DNA of 27,500 nucleotides, from NCBI GenBank assembly GCA_009760855.2, contig WPIO01000019.1:2752501-2780000 (forward strand), read 5' to 3'. Positions 1-10,245 of the stretch are shown here, piece by piece. The notes beneath the pieces are model-generated. The model was given only the letters and a program-made list of their open reading frames with translations, did not search any database and was not told the origin of the DNA. Positions within the stretch are counted from its first letter, which is position 1; each line of letters starts with the position of its first letter. This stretch comes from Cristatella mucedo. Taxonomy: Eukaryota; Bryozoa; Phylactolaemata; Cristatellidae. The position numbers and the translations under genes are program-made.

Positions 1-36
<36 letters not shown>
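1..36. repeat. (CT)n microsatellite, cut by the window edge
   Basis: Uninterrupted CT dinucleotides fill the first 36 bases and probably continue to the left. Confidence 0.95.
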
Positions 37-40
<4 letters not shown>

Positions 41-1199
41 ATTATCGCGAGCAGCCCATAATAATGTAGTCTAATCTATCTACACGTTTGGATCCGCACA
101 GCAAGCACTACGAGGGCCAAAAATATTTCTTAGCCGAGCCTGCTGGATTTTCCTGCGGAATTTCAAACGCACGCTCGCTCGCGAGCGTGCGTTACGGCTC
201 GCACGTACGCGCTGCTCGGCATGAGCCGCTACACACCTGCCGGCAGTCGCCGCCGGCGCGCAGGCGAAGCGCGCAGGGCGAGCGAATGGCCTCCAGAAGC
301 AGTCTGGCGGTCTGGCAATTACCGCCGGACAGCGCGCTGCTCCGCCTCGTCTACAATCGAGCAGGCTGCACCCGCGTCCATCTCTTCCGAAGCTATGCAC
401 CGCCGGCGACGCACTCAAGCCAGGACGCCTTCAGTGCCGGAGGTGCGTCGGAGGCCGTTTCGAGAACCGGGCAAGCCGCCTCCGGCTCAGACAGCGAATC
501 CCTCGGGTCTTCGCGGCTTTCTTTGAAGCGAGCTATCCTCGTGGAGCCGACGGAGCGGACGCTTTTGATTGCGCTAAGGATGCAAATTGAATTCAGCAAG
601 GTCATTCCCAACCAGCCGAAGATAAATGGCGCGCCTGAGCTAATCGCTGTAGCTGGTGACTCGAACGCGGCCTTCCACTTATACTGCTAGGTAAAACGTG
701 CAGTATAATTTCATTAGCAGCCAATGTTCAGATTCCGTCCTGCTGACAGCGTAAAGAATGGGCCCAGAGGAGAGCTCAGCCTCGAAACGGCGTGTTTCTA
801 TGGCGCCGCCGCACTAGCAGACACGGTAATTTTAAATAGAGCGAAATCCCATTGCGAATGTAATCAGTCATCCGAGTCCTTCTTTTTTATATTAAATTTG
901 GCTTCAAGCCAGTGGTTCTACAGCTAGCGGCTAGCCCGCTACCAAAGATGGCGACCGTTGGAGGCCGGTTCCGGTCCGCTTTCTGCGAACCTGGACTCTT
1001 GAGAATGACTGATCCTCCGGTGTGCTTGCTTAAAGGACGAAGTGTGTTTGGCCGCAGTGCACTGCGATCGCATTGCGAGGCCTAGGACGGGCAGCTCACG
1101 GCGAAACGCCTCTCGTTCGTCACCGCCGACTGGCTTTTCGTAAACAACCCGGCCTTCTGGTCACAGCAGAATCTTGATAAATTAAAGTAAATGTTACTG
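37..1199. other. No gene recognised
   Basis: Mixed-composition DNA. Overlapping open frames at about 88-690 (plus) and 80-611 (minus) have Arg/Ser/Ala-rich translations without motifs. The only notable structure is the inverted repeat at 166-193. Confidence 0.5.
166..193. repeat. 28 bp inverted repeat (13 bp arms, 2 bp spacer)
   Basis: The arm AACGCACGCTCGC is followed by TC and then its exact reverse complement. It could form a stable hairpin or cruciform, or be a dimer-binding site. No gene is close enough to choose. Confidence 0.85.
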
Positions 1200-1305
1200 A
1201 TTTATTAGTCTCACTTATGTAGCTGCGGAGAGGGCTTGACCACTATCGCCTCCGCTTGCAGTGAACAACAAAGGATTGCCCAGTGCTGCAGGAATCGAAC
1301 CCGCG
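1200..1305 (-). mobile_element. tRNA-derived SINE fragment (B box plus body)
   Basis: On the minus strand the sequence has a near-perfect Pol III B box, GGTTCGATTCC (1301-1291). It is followed by CTG..GGGC, ATCCTTT.TTG and a body ending near an AGCCC stretch. The same order appears in the SINE copy at 5575-5735. The A-box half is missing and its place is taken by short GAACCCGCGTATG repeats. Confidence 0.55.
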
Positions 1306-1360
1306 TATGAACCCGTGTATGCCGAACCCGCGTAAACGCGAACCCGCGTATGCCGTGAAG
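1296..1360. repeat. Short degenerate repeats of GAACCCGCGTATG
   Basis: Four imperfect copies of a unit of about 13 bp follow the SINE B box, which itself lies within the first copy. This suggests slippage expansion of the tRNA-like part. Confidence 0.6.
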
Positions 1361-2479
1361 TACGAGTAGTGAAAAGTGGACAACTCTCAGCGAAACATTG
1401 CGCCCATGAGAGGAGCTTTCGGATGCTATCTCGCAGAAGGACGCTCACGAATTCGAATGATAACTGGACTGTGCAGTGACTCATCGCTGCGAGAGCAGAC
1501 ATGCTCGATGTGCTGCTGCGACACTGCTCTTTGTTGCAAAGCGCGCTGTAATGCTCAACAATAGAGTTGCATGCAGCGAGAATACTAAATTACAACTGCA
1601 ACGCATCATCAGCACTTGTCCGACACTTCCAACAACAAATGTTAGAAACGCGCTGGCTTTGACGGCTCCTGAGCTTAAGTCCTCAGGCCCCGAACCCAGC
1701 GCTCGTAACGGCGCTACTCACTACCGATGCATTAAAAGCAAAAATAAGTCCACATACTTACGCAGAGCAGTCTATTACATGGCAGCAGAGCGGCACGAGT
1801 GTGCAGCGCCAGCACTGGCGTACAGCAAGCACACTTCGGTGCCCAAAGCTGACTAATAACCAACTCTTGAACTGGGATTTTTATGCGGTCTACCTAAAGA
1901 TTGGGGCCCTAATCAGTTCCTAATCATGCCAACTCAGGAACTGCCAGTAATCTCGAGCACTTCATGATCTGTCCTCTTTGGCTTGCGTGCGACTCAGTAT
2001 TTGCACTCTTACGCTCTGCCCCTCAGGCCGCGTTGTAAGCAACATTGCAAGCCTTGGGCGTAGACTAGATGCATTGAAGAGTGGATTTCGACGCCTTGTG
2101 TACTCGAGAGTACAATAAATGCCGAATATTAGCACCGTGCCTTGACCTTGATCCCGATAGCTTGTCTGTGGCTGCCGCTAAGGTTTGACATAACTTTAAA
2201 AAAGTATAACGCTGGGGGTAACAACAACCGTTAGAAATTCTAATGATAGTGTTTGTAACAATCGTTTAGCGTCGTCGTTTGGGCGTCACCAGAAAGATAT
2301 TAGAATGTAAGCATGCTACATCAGCCAGATTGCGACATCCCTAGAGATAAGTAGCAGTTTCTAAATCATAGCCAATAAGAAACTGGCATGTCATAGTCTA
2401 TAGTTTAAAAAGTACAGCTGGACAGTTAAGGAATTGGAAAATTGGCAGTGCTTTTGGCTTTGAAGTAATGATTTGGACG
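1361..2479. other. No gene recognised
   Basis: Small open frames (up to about 126 codons at 1476-1856) show no domain. No tandem repeats or RNA genes were seen. Confidence 0.5.
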
Positions 2480-3480
2480 CCACGGCTGGTGTTGTACGCA
2501 CGTAACCCTCTGTAGCTGTCGCAATAGACAGCTGTGCGTTCATGACATACCAATGACATCCTACGCAGAAGCGATGGGGTAACGTCACTGCCCTGGCACT
2601 TCTGGATCCATCAGCTGCGCTTGACACTATTGATCACGAAATCCTATACCTGAGTGATTGAGGAAAACGATCGGTCTTGCAGACGAGGCGCTGGTTTGGT
2701 TCGAATCGCACCAGTGCGATCATGTTCAATCCGGGTCTTGTGGCGGTCAGGCCTCATCCACCAGACCAGTTATCTATGGAGCCACCGCACAAAAGTCATT
2801 TCTCAGTCCTTTGCTTTTCTCAGTTTATCCCGAGCCTCTGGCGAAAGTGATTCGGGACGTGAGACGATCGGCTGGTCACACTGATGTTCGGCTATTTTAT
2901 GTGTCGTCTAAACATCGGAATCTGCGACAGCGACTGATAAACTGAACGCTTGCCTTGCAGATGCCTTGCAGATTCCGGATCTCCGAAAATTTCCTTAAAC
3001 TAAACAACGAGAAAACCGGACTGCTACTCGCATGGAATTTAGGTTTCATCTTTGACATCTGCCTTAGTTTTGAAATTTTTATTAAGAAGACTGCTTCTAC
3101 TGCTACCCGGCACGTGCGATCCCTATCTAAGATTACAGACTCACTTCTACGGTAGCTTGCAACAAATTTAACTAGCTTTCTCGTTTTGCATAGGCAGGAT
3201 TATTGCAATTCCACTTTGTCTGGACTGTAGAAAAAAGCCATTAGGCCAGTGCAGCTTGTGATGAATATGTCTGCAAGGGTAGTCAACAAATCTCAGCGGT
3301 TCAGCCACGTGTCTCCTTTGCTAAAGGAGCTGCGATGTCTCGTGGTCGATCGACGGATACGGAGCAAAATTCTAGCACTGACTCACAAGGTCAAGCTGTG
3401 GCCTGGCTCCTTCATTGGCTCTGTACTATTAAAGTACGGTGCGAATTTCGGTCTTTTTTTCACGGGGCTCAAACGTTAAG
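2480..3480 (+). pseudogene. CR1/L2-like non-LTR retrotransposon, decayed reverse transcriptase remnant
   Basis: Reading across frame breaks, the plus strand shows the landmark order of a CR1/L2-type reverse transcriptase. TALALLDPSAALDTIDHEIL (about 2587-2646) matches the LLDLSAAFDTIDHEIL block. GLADEALVWFES (about 2670-2706) and RPVIYG...FLSPLLFSVY (about 2763-2829) match later blocks. DYCNSTLSGL (3198-3227) matches the block after the catalytic core, and LKELR..VVDRRIRSKILALTHK (about 3324-3389) matches the C-terminal part. The YADD catalytic box is destroyed: the site reads HTDVRLFYV near 2879-2905. Several stops and frameshifts break the frame. The 5' part, with the endonuclease, is absent. 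This is an old, inactive copy. Confidence 0.85.
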
Positions 3481-3605
3481 CGCCGCACCTAGTCTCTGCA
3501 TTCGGAGACATTACGCGCACCAAGTAGACATCCAGGTGCATGCACGCACGAATGCTTGCATACGTTGGCTGACGACCGAACAAATCATGACATAAGGTCA
3601 ATCTT

Positions 3606-3650
3606 GTAGCTACAACAGTACAACAGCTACAACAAGCTACAACATAGCCT
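3606..3650 (+). repeat. Short CTACAAC-type repeats, possibly the retrotransposon 3' tail
   Basis: Imperfect repeats of GCTACAACA occur shortly after the last reverse transcriptase block. CR1/L2 elements often end in short tandem repeats, so this may mark the 3' end of the copy. Confidence 0.45.
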
Positions 3651-5030
3651 AGTGCCGACGGCGTTCGACTAACTTCCTTCAGCTCTTACTTCGAGTGTGT
3701 GCGTCAAATTCAATTTGCAAGAATTTTCAAATTCAATTTGCTTGAAGTGATAACTCCACACCACGACTTTCCAAGCTTCGCAGCAGAGAGCCACCGGGTC
3801 GGCTGCCGGTCCCCGCAACGATAAGCTCGCAGCTTGCCAAGCCAAGCCATTCCCAAGACGCGAACGAGCCAAAACGAGGCCGCACCCGAGAGAGCGTAGC
3901 AACGCCGGCAGCTTTCTAGTCAAAAGTGCAGGTGCGGGCGGACGCAGTCTTGACCTCTAAGAAACTGCCGCTGGGAACGGCGAGGGATAGATAGTTTGAA
4001 AGCCTGTGTCGTCACCCTTCCAGCTAAGGCGACGGGTACGACGCTGCGCTCGAAGCAAGCGTCGCGCCGCACTAGGCGTCGTGCGACCCGCGACCGGGGC
4101 AGACCGCAGCAGCTGAGACGTGCGTAAGAGTTCGCTCGCAAAACCCGACGAGTGACTGATTCTCGGTCGCCGCCTCGGCGGCCCGGATACGTTGTTTCTC
4201 ATTAAACTTTTAACGAAATCCGATTGTCCGCCTGCCGCGGCGTAGTTCAGAAGTGCACATTGTATTCTGCGGACTCGATCAGCGTCTTAAAGTACCCGGA
4301 TACTCGGAAAGGAGCGGGGCGGTGCGAGCGAAGCCTAGCAGCGGGCCCCTCCAACGGCGAGCGAGAGTGACGTCAGGGCTAGGAATCCTCTCTCGTCAGC
4401 GTCAGCGGCTCAGGGGCCGCCTACGGTGCGCGAATTCCGGGCTGGCACGTGCGTGCTCGCACGGTGCCGGGCGTGCACGTGCCAGTCGCTGCGGTCGCCG
4501 AAGACGAATCACGGCGACGCCTCGTCTGGCCGCTGGCGCTTTCCACGAGCGGATCGGATTTTGTTCTTCGCCGAGCATTCGAGTCAAAGTAAACCAGCCA
4601 GCCGTCGCCGTTCTATCGTACGGACCGCTCCCCCAGCCTACACGCGTGCATGCGGTGCACTCCAGCCGCAGGCAACACAGACCGCTCAAGCTGCAGGACC
4701 AGCAGTACGCCGGCGACACAGACCGCTCAAGCTAGGCGGCGAGCTAGCGAAAACGCGTGTCACTTTGGCGAAGTGCTTCGGATGCAGGCTAGACCATGCT
4801 GCTGCATTAGCAGCTAGCAGGACGACTCTTCGGTGGGCACCGTCAGGGTCAGTAGTCTCGCTACCGACGCTACATGCATGGGCTGCCGTCTGGTGCCCTA
4901 GCCTAGATGCAGGGTCGGCCACCTTTGGGGCAGGCGGCTGGCTCTTTGCCCATCAGAAGAACTTTCTGCCACGGGTCGAGTCTAACCTCGAACAGTCATT
5001 CGCGGCGGAGGCAGCTTCCAGTACCACGAT
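3651..5030. other. No gene recognised
   Basis: GC-rich from about 3.8 kb on. A direct repeat of TCAAATTCAATTTGC occurs at about 3709 and 3728. Open frames of up to 206 codons are Arg/Ala/Ser-rich, overlap on both strands, and look like composition effects. Confidence 0.5.

Positions 5031-5111
<81 letters not shown>
5031..5111. repeat. (GA)n microsatellite
   Basis: About 81 bp of AG dinucleotides with a single AGAT interruption near 5043. Poly-Ser-Leu open frames on the minus strand are a by-product. Confidence 0.95.
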
Positions 5112-5113
<2 letters not shown>

Positions 5114-5574
5114 CATCGGACAATCGCTCGCCGTTTGCCACCTAAGACGACATTCAGAACGAGGTTGGCTGCGCTCCGCACGAGCCCGCTCCTGCTGGCC
5201 CTCTGCCTACTGGCGAGCACTCAGCAGTTCTACAGATGGGCTGTACGCTTACTCGTTTATAGCGCGACATGTCAGAAGTCAAGACTTGATACCGTACTTC
5301 CCTCATCCACAAGCCCCCAGCGTTGGCTGTAGTGCTACTTCGTGGCTAGCTAGCACGTGCTGCAGCTGGAGGACGGCGATTTGGCGATCCGCCTGGGCTC
5401 AGCACAGGGCCTCGGCTACCGCAAGCCGATTAGAGAAGGCGTGCCCGATGTCCCTGGCACCGTTCGCGCCCCTCTCCTCGCCTCGTACCTCTTGCCGGAC
5501 GCCCTGCGGGCGTTCCTCCTATCCAGTGGATAGGAGCAGTTTGGACTAAAAAAGAACACTAGCTGATTCAACAG

Positions 5575-5735
5575 CCTCTTTTTTATAGCGACAGAAGGGC
5601 CTTTACGGCTATCTCCACAGCCTGCAGCGGCAATAAAGGATCGCCCACCACAGGATTTGAACCTACGACCTCGGGACGGACGAGGTCGCGAAAAGCAACC
5701 GCCTTACCTAGTGAGCCATCACGGCTCACCAGGTA
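5575..5735 (-). mobile_element. tRNA-Ser-like SINE
   Basis: On the minus strand the head reads GCCGTGATGGCTCACTAGG, close to a tRNA-Ser 5' end. It has an A box with one mismatch (5718-5707) and a perfect B box GGTTCAAATCC (5663-5653). A non-tRNA body follows (GATCCTTTATTGCCGCTG onward) to about 5575. It is too diverged in the stem regions to be a working tRNA. Ixodid ticks have a tRNA-Ser-derived SINE family (Ruka). Membership is a guess that needs alignment. Confidence 0.7.
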
Positions 5736-5836
5736 TGCCACTATGCTCACTATCTATGCCGGAGTAGGATAGTGCCAGCCGTACAGCTTTCGCCTGTAGA
5801 AAAGTCTATGTGGCTCTGCAGAGAGGAATGCTGCCT

Positions 5837-5859
5837 TGTTGTAAGAATTTCTTACAACA
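5837..5859. repeat. 23 bp inverted repeat (11 bp arms around one T)
   Basis: The arm TGTTGTAAGAA, a T, then the exact reverse complement TTCTTACAACA. It may be a dimer-type protein-binding site or chance. Confidence 0.8.
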
Positions 5860-7539
5860 TGCCTCCCACTTGGCCGTTTTCTGCCCACTTCTCGCTCGCT
5901 CCGCGGACCGCTGGCCGGCTAGCGGTGGTGAGGCTGAGACAGTGCACGCTACGTGCGGGCCACACTGGCACGCCTACGGCACGATGCTAAGCTTTTTCAG
6001 TCACACCGCTTCCACTGCTGCTCACTTCCGGCTGGACCGAGCTTCGTCGTCGTCCGTACGTGGGCGCCCGCAGCCCCTGCAGCCAGCGACCTGCGAGCAG
6101 CCGCTCGCTCGGCTCCCCGGCGGTCGGCGGCGTCGGATGGCGACGCCATTCGGAGTGGGGATTGTGAGTTTTCCCTCTGGGCAGACGCGAGGAATGCCTA
6201 CTTATCTGAATGGCTGCACTATTTTTAGCCTCCTCAAGCTCTCGGGCTCTGCATGGACAATAAATTAGCTGCTTCCTTACTTCCCCTAAAGCCTGTTGGC
6301 GACAGACGCTTTTTCTCTTGAGGTCCTAGACTGTATGGCTTGATTTCCCAGCTCTTACGCAAAGACATCTACTCTCCAGCTGCCGACTGTGGCAGATCTT
6401 TTCCAGCCGTCCTGGGCAGCTACTTCCACTCTACCCTCTTCCTCGACTGCCCTACTGACTCGGCTGTGTTTCCGCTCTCTCTTTGTTTCGTGAGGTGAAG
6501 TCTGATGGCTCCCATAATAGCACCAAAAGCCGTTTATGTTTTGTGCGTTCTACGGAAAACTCTCTAGCTTAACACGTACTTTGCCCTCGTGACTTCGTGA
6601 AGTTACAGACAGAGATACATTACAATACTTCAAGAAAGCTGTCTTGCAGCGTCACCTACATTGGCATTGCAGTTTAGGTCACCCACTGGGATGGTGTAAT
6701 CATGGGCTCAGCCTTCTCTGCAAAGGTCACGCACTTGCGGGGCGCCCTCTCAAGGTCAGCAGGATGGTCAGAGTAAGGTGCCGTGGCGCCTTGGAACCTA
6801 TTGCCTTGGTATCCAAGACCATTTCTTCAGCGCCGGCCTAGGCGTGAATTTCAAGTCTGGACCCGTTCATCTCTTGCGAACTAAACTTGGTGTCATGCAA
6901 ACGATGGGTCATCATTTTGATTCGACCCGGTCGGCTGCGAGACGCCTCTGCCCAGAGCCTACTGTGGAGACTCGACCTCGCTTGCTTGCTGCGCCCGTGA
7001 ATCCCCGCGATGCCGATAGTCAGGCCAGTCATGAAACCGCTCGACTGTGGCTCTGCCGGATCATGTGCGTAAAAAGCATGCGACTACTGGCAGATGCGTC
7101 GAGGCTAGTAGAAGCCTGCTCCGGCCTGACTTGACCTTCCCATTTTGTGCGTGTCGCCGCCTTCTCATTTGACAACAACGAAGATCAAGATCCCGAAAGA
7201 TGCAAGCTAGGATGTGCCTCGAGCCTCTCAAACTACGGCGGCTCTGGCGAAACGGTGGACCGAAACAGCAGCGGCAGCAGTCGACTCGCTAACCTTTCCT
7301 TTCGTTGCCCTTTGTGATTGCCATAGTAGCCAGCGAATGAAAGCTGCCTTCTCCTCCTCTGATGCTCATCGCACGTTGCCACGGAGCAATCGAAGGCGAA
7401 ATTCCGGATGAAGCGCGTCTGTCTGTGTAATGAATTCTCCTCGGCGGATAGCGGCCGGCGGGCGACCTTGCTGTCCTTCACAATCTACTCGATCGCAATC
7501 TACTCGATCTATTCAATCGTGCTTCCTCAGCAACAGGTC
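5860..7539. other. No gene recognised
   Basis: Small open frames only. The 33 bp at 6591-6623 has a diverged relative at 18644-18676, so part of this stretch is an unnamed interspersed repeat. Confidence 0.5.
6591..6623 (+). repeat. Unnamed dispersed repeat fragment, copy 1
   Basis: Matches 18644-18676 at 28 of 33 positions in the same orientation (GACTTCGTGAAGTTACAGAC..). The flanks show weaker similarity, suggesting an old interspersed repeat. Confidence 0.5.
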
Positions 7540-7630
7540 TAAAGTGCCTGGAACGAGATCGAGTTCTCTTAGGGCGCTGTATCCAATGTATTATCAGTAT
7601 TACTATATATGTATTATCAGTATTATTACT
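7540..7630 (+). mobile_element. SINE 3' fragment with ATTATCAGT-type tail
   Basis: AAGTGCCTGGAACGAGATCG and the following GTTCTCTTAGGGCGC match the 3' body of the SINE at 8035-8180 (GAAGCGCCTGGATAGAGATT, then AAGTTCTCTTGGGGTGC). The tRNA-like head is missing, as in 5'-truncated copies. A 16 bp direct repeat TGTATTATCAGTATTA in the tail is a likely simple-repeat end. Confidence 0.6.
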
Positions 7631-8034
7631 ACTGCCGAGCCATTGAAGGTGAGCATCGTCTCAAGACCCGCGACTTTGTTTACCCTGTATGTAACCATTA
7701 TAAAAGTACACATCTGAGGGTCAGAGGCTGTGAGCTTGTTAACGAGTCCGTCGGAAGTCGCCTTCCGAACTAGCCATAGTGTATAGGCAATTCTTTGTGC
7801 TCTCGCTCATTCGACGCTGCTGTCAGCGCTGCTTTCGGGATTTTGAGCGCCGCGAATTATTCCCGTTCGATGCGCTACGAGCTTCGGGAACGACGTGTTC
7901 AGTGCATGCCTCGTGCCGCCACATGAACTAGCGAGGGTTAGGCGAACGCAGCACCGGTGTCAGAAGTGACTGTGCACGATGAAATGCGGCCAACCTTTAA
8001 GGCCGCGGCTAGAAAAGTTAACTGAAGTGCTTGC
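7631..8034. other. No gene recognised
   Basis: No repeat, RNA gene or convincing frame seen. Confidence 0.5.
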
Positions 8035-8180
8035 CTAGTTGGTTTGGTCCAGCGGTTAAGGTGCTCGCCCCGACCAAGGTCTGGACGAGGTCGTGGGCTC
8101 GAGCCCCGTGGGATATGTGAAGCGCCTGGATAGAGATTAAGTTCTCTTGGGGTGCAACACAAATGAATTATATTTTTAAT
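8035..8180 (+). mobile_element. tRNA-related SINE, near full-length
   Basis: An A-box-like TGGTCCAGCGG (8045-8055) is followed by TTAAGGTGCTCGCC. A degenerate B box GGGCTCGAGCCCC (8095-8107) comes next, then the body GAAGCGCCTGGATAGAGATT and an A/T-rich tail. The same head and body order occurs on the minus strand at 14481-14638 and, degraded, at 25038-25140. Confidence 0.7.
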
Positions 8181-8667
8181 TTTATTCTTTTTTCGATCGG
8201 CTGAAACTCAAAAGATTTAAGCTAGATCCCTAGGAAGTGTGTCGCCTGCTTCTCAAGGAAGGACGTTGCTTAATAATGGCGCGGGATAATGGAGGCGCGG
8301 CTGGGACGTGCTCGGAAGAGTAGCCGCACACTGCGCGAACAGACAGACAGACTGGCACGAACAGCCGATCGACCGGAAGGCAGCGAGGCTGGAATGGGAG
8401 GCTGCGAATGCAATCCGCTGAGACACAAAGGAGCTCGCGCCGCGCGCGCCGGATCGAGCGTCCTTAATTAACCGCGATGAGAGAGCTCGCGCCTCTCATC
8501 GTCTGCGTACTCCGCTCGTTGCTGGCGAAAACGCCGCCGCCAACGCCAGCTGCTCGCACGGAGAACGGGAGCCTCGGGCGGCGGCGGCGCATAGCTCGAC
8601 CAGGCATTCCTCTACGGAGGCGGCGGCGGCACAGCCGCAAACGCTAGTTGGTCTTCAGACGGTCCGG
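8181..8667. other. No gene recognised; becomes GC-rich towards the minisatellite
   Basis: Short frames only. From about 8.28 kb the DNA is CpG-rich. Confidence 0.5.
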
Positions 8668-10030
8668 CACGGTACGCCGCACGGTACGCCGCACGGTACG
8701 CCGCACGGTACGCCGCACGGTACGCCGCACGGTACGCCGCACGGTACGCCGCACGGTACGCCGCACGGTACGCCGCACGGTACGCCGCACGGTACGCCGC
8801 ACGGTACGCCGCACGGTACGCCGCACGGTACGCCGCACGGTACGCCGCACGGTACGCCGCACGGTACGCCGCACGGTACGCCGAACGCTACGCCGAACGC
8901 TACGCCGAACGCTACGCCGAACGCTACGCCGCACGGTACGCCGCACGGTACGCCGCACGGTACGCCGCACGGTACGCCGCACGGTACGCCGCACGGTACG
9001 CCGCACGGTACGCCGCACGGTACGCCGCACGGTACGCCGCACGGTACGCCGCACGGTACGCCGAACGCTACGCCGCACGGTACGCCGAACGCTACGCCGC
9101 ACGGTACGCCGAACGCTACGCCGAACGCTACGCCGAACGCTACGCCGAACGCTACGCCGAACGCTACGCCGAACGCTACGCCGAACGCTACGCCGAACGC
9201 TACGCCGAACGCTACGCCGAACGCTACGCCGAACGCTACGCCGAACGCTACGCCGAACGCTACGCCGAACGCTACGCCGAACGCTACGCCGAACGCTACG
9301 CCGAACGCTACGCCGAACGCTACGCACGCCGAACGCTACGCCCGAGGCTACGCCGAACGCTACGCCGAACGCTACGCCGAACGCTACGCCGAACGCTACG
9401 CCGAACGCTACGCCGAACGCTACGCCGAACCGCTACGCCGAACGCTACGCCGAACGCTACGCCGAACGCTACGCCGAACGCTACGCCGAACGCTACGCCG
9501 AACGCTACGCCGAACGCTACGCCGAACGCTACGCCGAACGCTACGCCGAACGCTACGCCGAACGCTACGCCGAACGCTACGCCGAACGCTACGCCGAACG
9601 CTACGCCGAACGCTACGCCGAACGCTACGCCGAACGCTACGCCGAACGCTACGCCGAACGCTACGCCGAACGCTACGCCGAACGCTACGCCGAACGCTAC
9701 GCACGCCGAACGCTACGCCGAACGCTACGCCGAACGCTACGCCGAACGCTACGCCGAACGCTACGCCGAACGCTACGCCGAACGCTACGCCGAACGCTAC
9801 GCCGAACGCTACGCCGAACGCTACGCCGAACGCACGCTACGCCGAACGCACGCTACGCCGAACGCTACGCCGAACGCACGCTACGCCGAACGCTACGCCG
9901 AACGCTACGCCGAACGCACGCTACGCCGAACGCTACGCCGAACGCACGCTACGCCGAACGCTACGCCGAACGCACGCTACGCCGAACGCTACGCCGAACG
10001 CACGCTACGCCGAACGCTACGCCGAACGCG
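8668..10030. repeat. 12 bp minisatellite, about 1.36 kb, with two unit types and a 28 bp higher-order end
   Basis: Type A is CACGGTACGCCG and type B is AACGCTACGCCG. The order is A x18 (8668-8883), B x4 (to 8931), A x11 (to 9063), then B-A-B-A (to 9111), then only B. Breaks in the register occur near 9325-9350, 9431 (one extra C) and 9700 (4 extra bases). From 9829 to 10024 a 16 bp unit (AACGCACGCTACGCCG) alternates with the 12 bp B unit, making a 28 bp period. Long open frames on both strands (Arg-Arg-Thr-Val, Arg-Tyr-Ala-Glu and similar) arise because the unit has no stop codon and 12 is a multiple of three. They are not genes. Confidence 0.97.
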
Positions 10031-10245
10031 ACGTATTGCCCGCCCGCGCACCGAATGTAACGTACGTTCCGCAGCTGGTAAGTGGAAAAGCACTCGCCAC
10101 CGCCGCCGCCGCCGCGGCAGCTCTAGAGGGAAAAGGCGAAGGCGGCGATGAATGGTGCAACAAAAGTACGACACGGCGCTTCGCGGGCTTTGACTAGCTA
10201 CGCTCGTAAATGGCCGCTGAGCGGTATAAATGCACGTTGCACCTA

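Noticed and set aside
2658-3479. Intact reverse transcriptase gene
   Set aside because: Stops and frameshifts separate the conserved blocks and the catalytic YADD box is lost.
4996-5220. Ser-Leu repeat proteins on the minus strand
   Set aside because: Translation of the (GA)n microsatellite.
5642-5732. Functional tRNA-Ser gene
   Set aside because: The head resembles tRNA-Ser, but the stems do not pair well and a SINE body follows.
8668-10030. CRISPR array
   Set aside because: There are repeats without unique spacers, and the sequence is eukaryotic.
8648-10060. 470-codon plus-strand frame and 227- and 94-codon minus-strand frames of Arg-Arg-Thr-Val type
   Set aside because: They are by-products of a stop-free 12 bp tandem repeat. 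The plus frame starts at TTG, and the frame changes at each register break without any selection to keep it.
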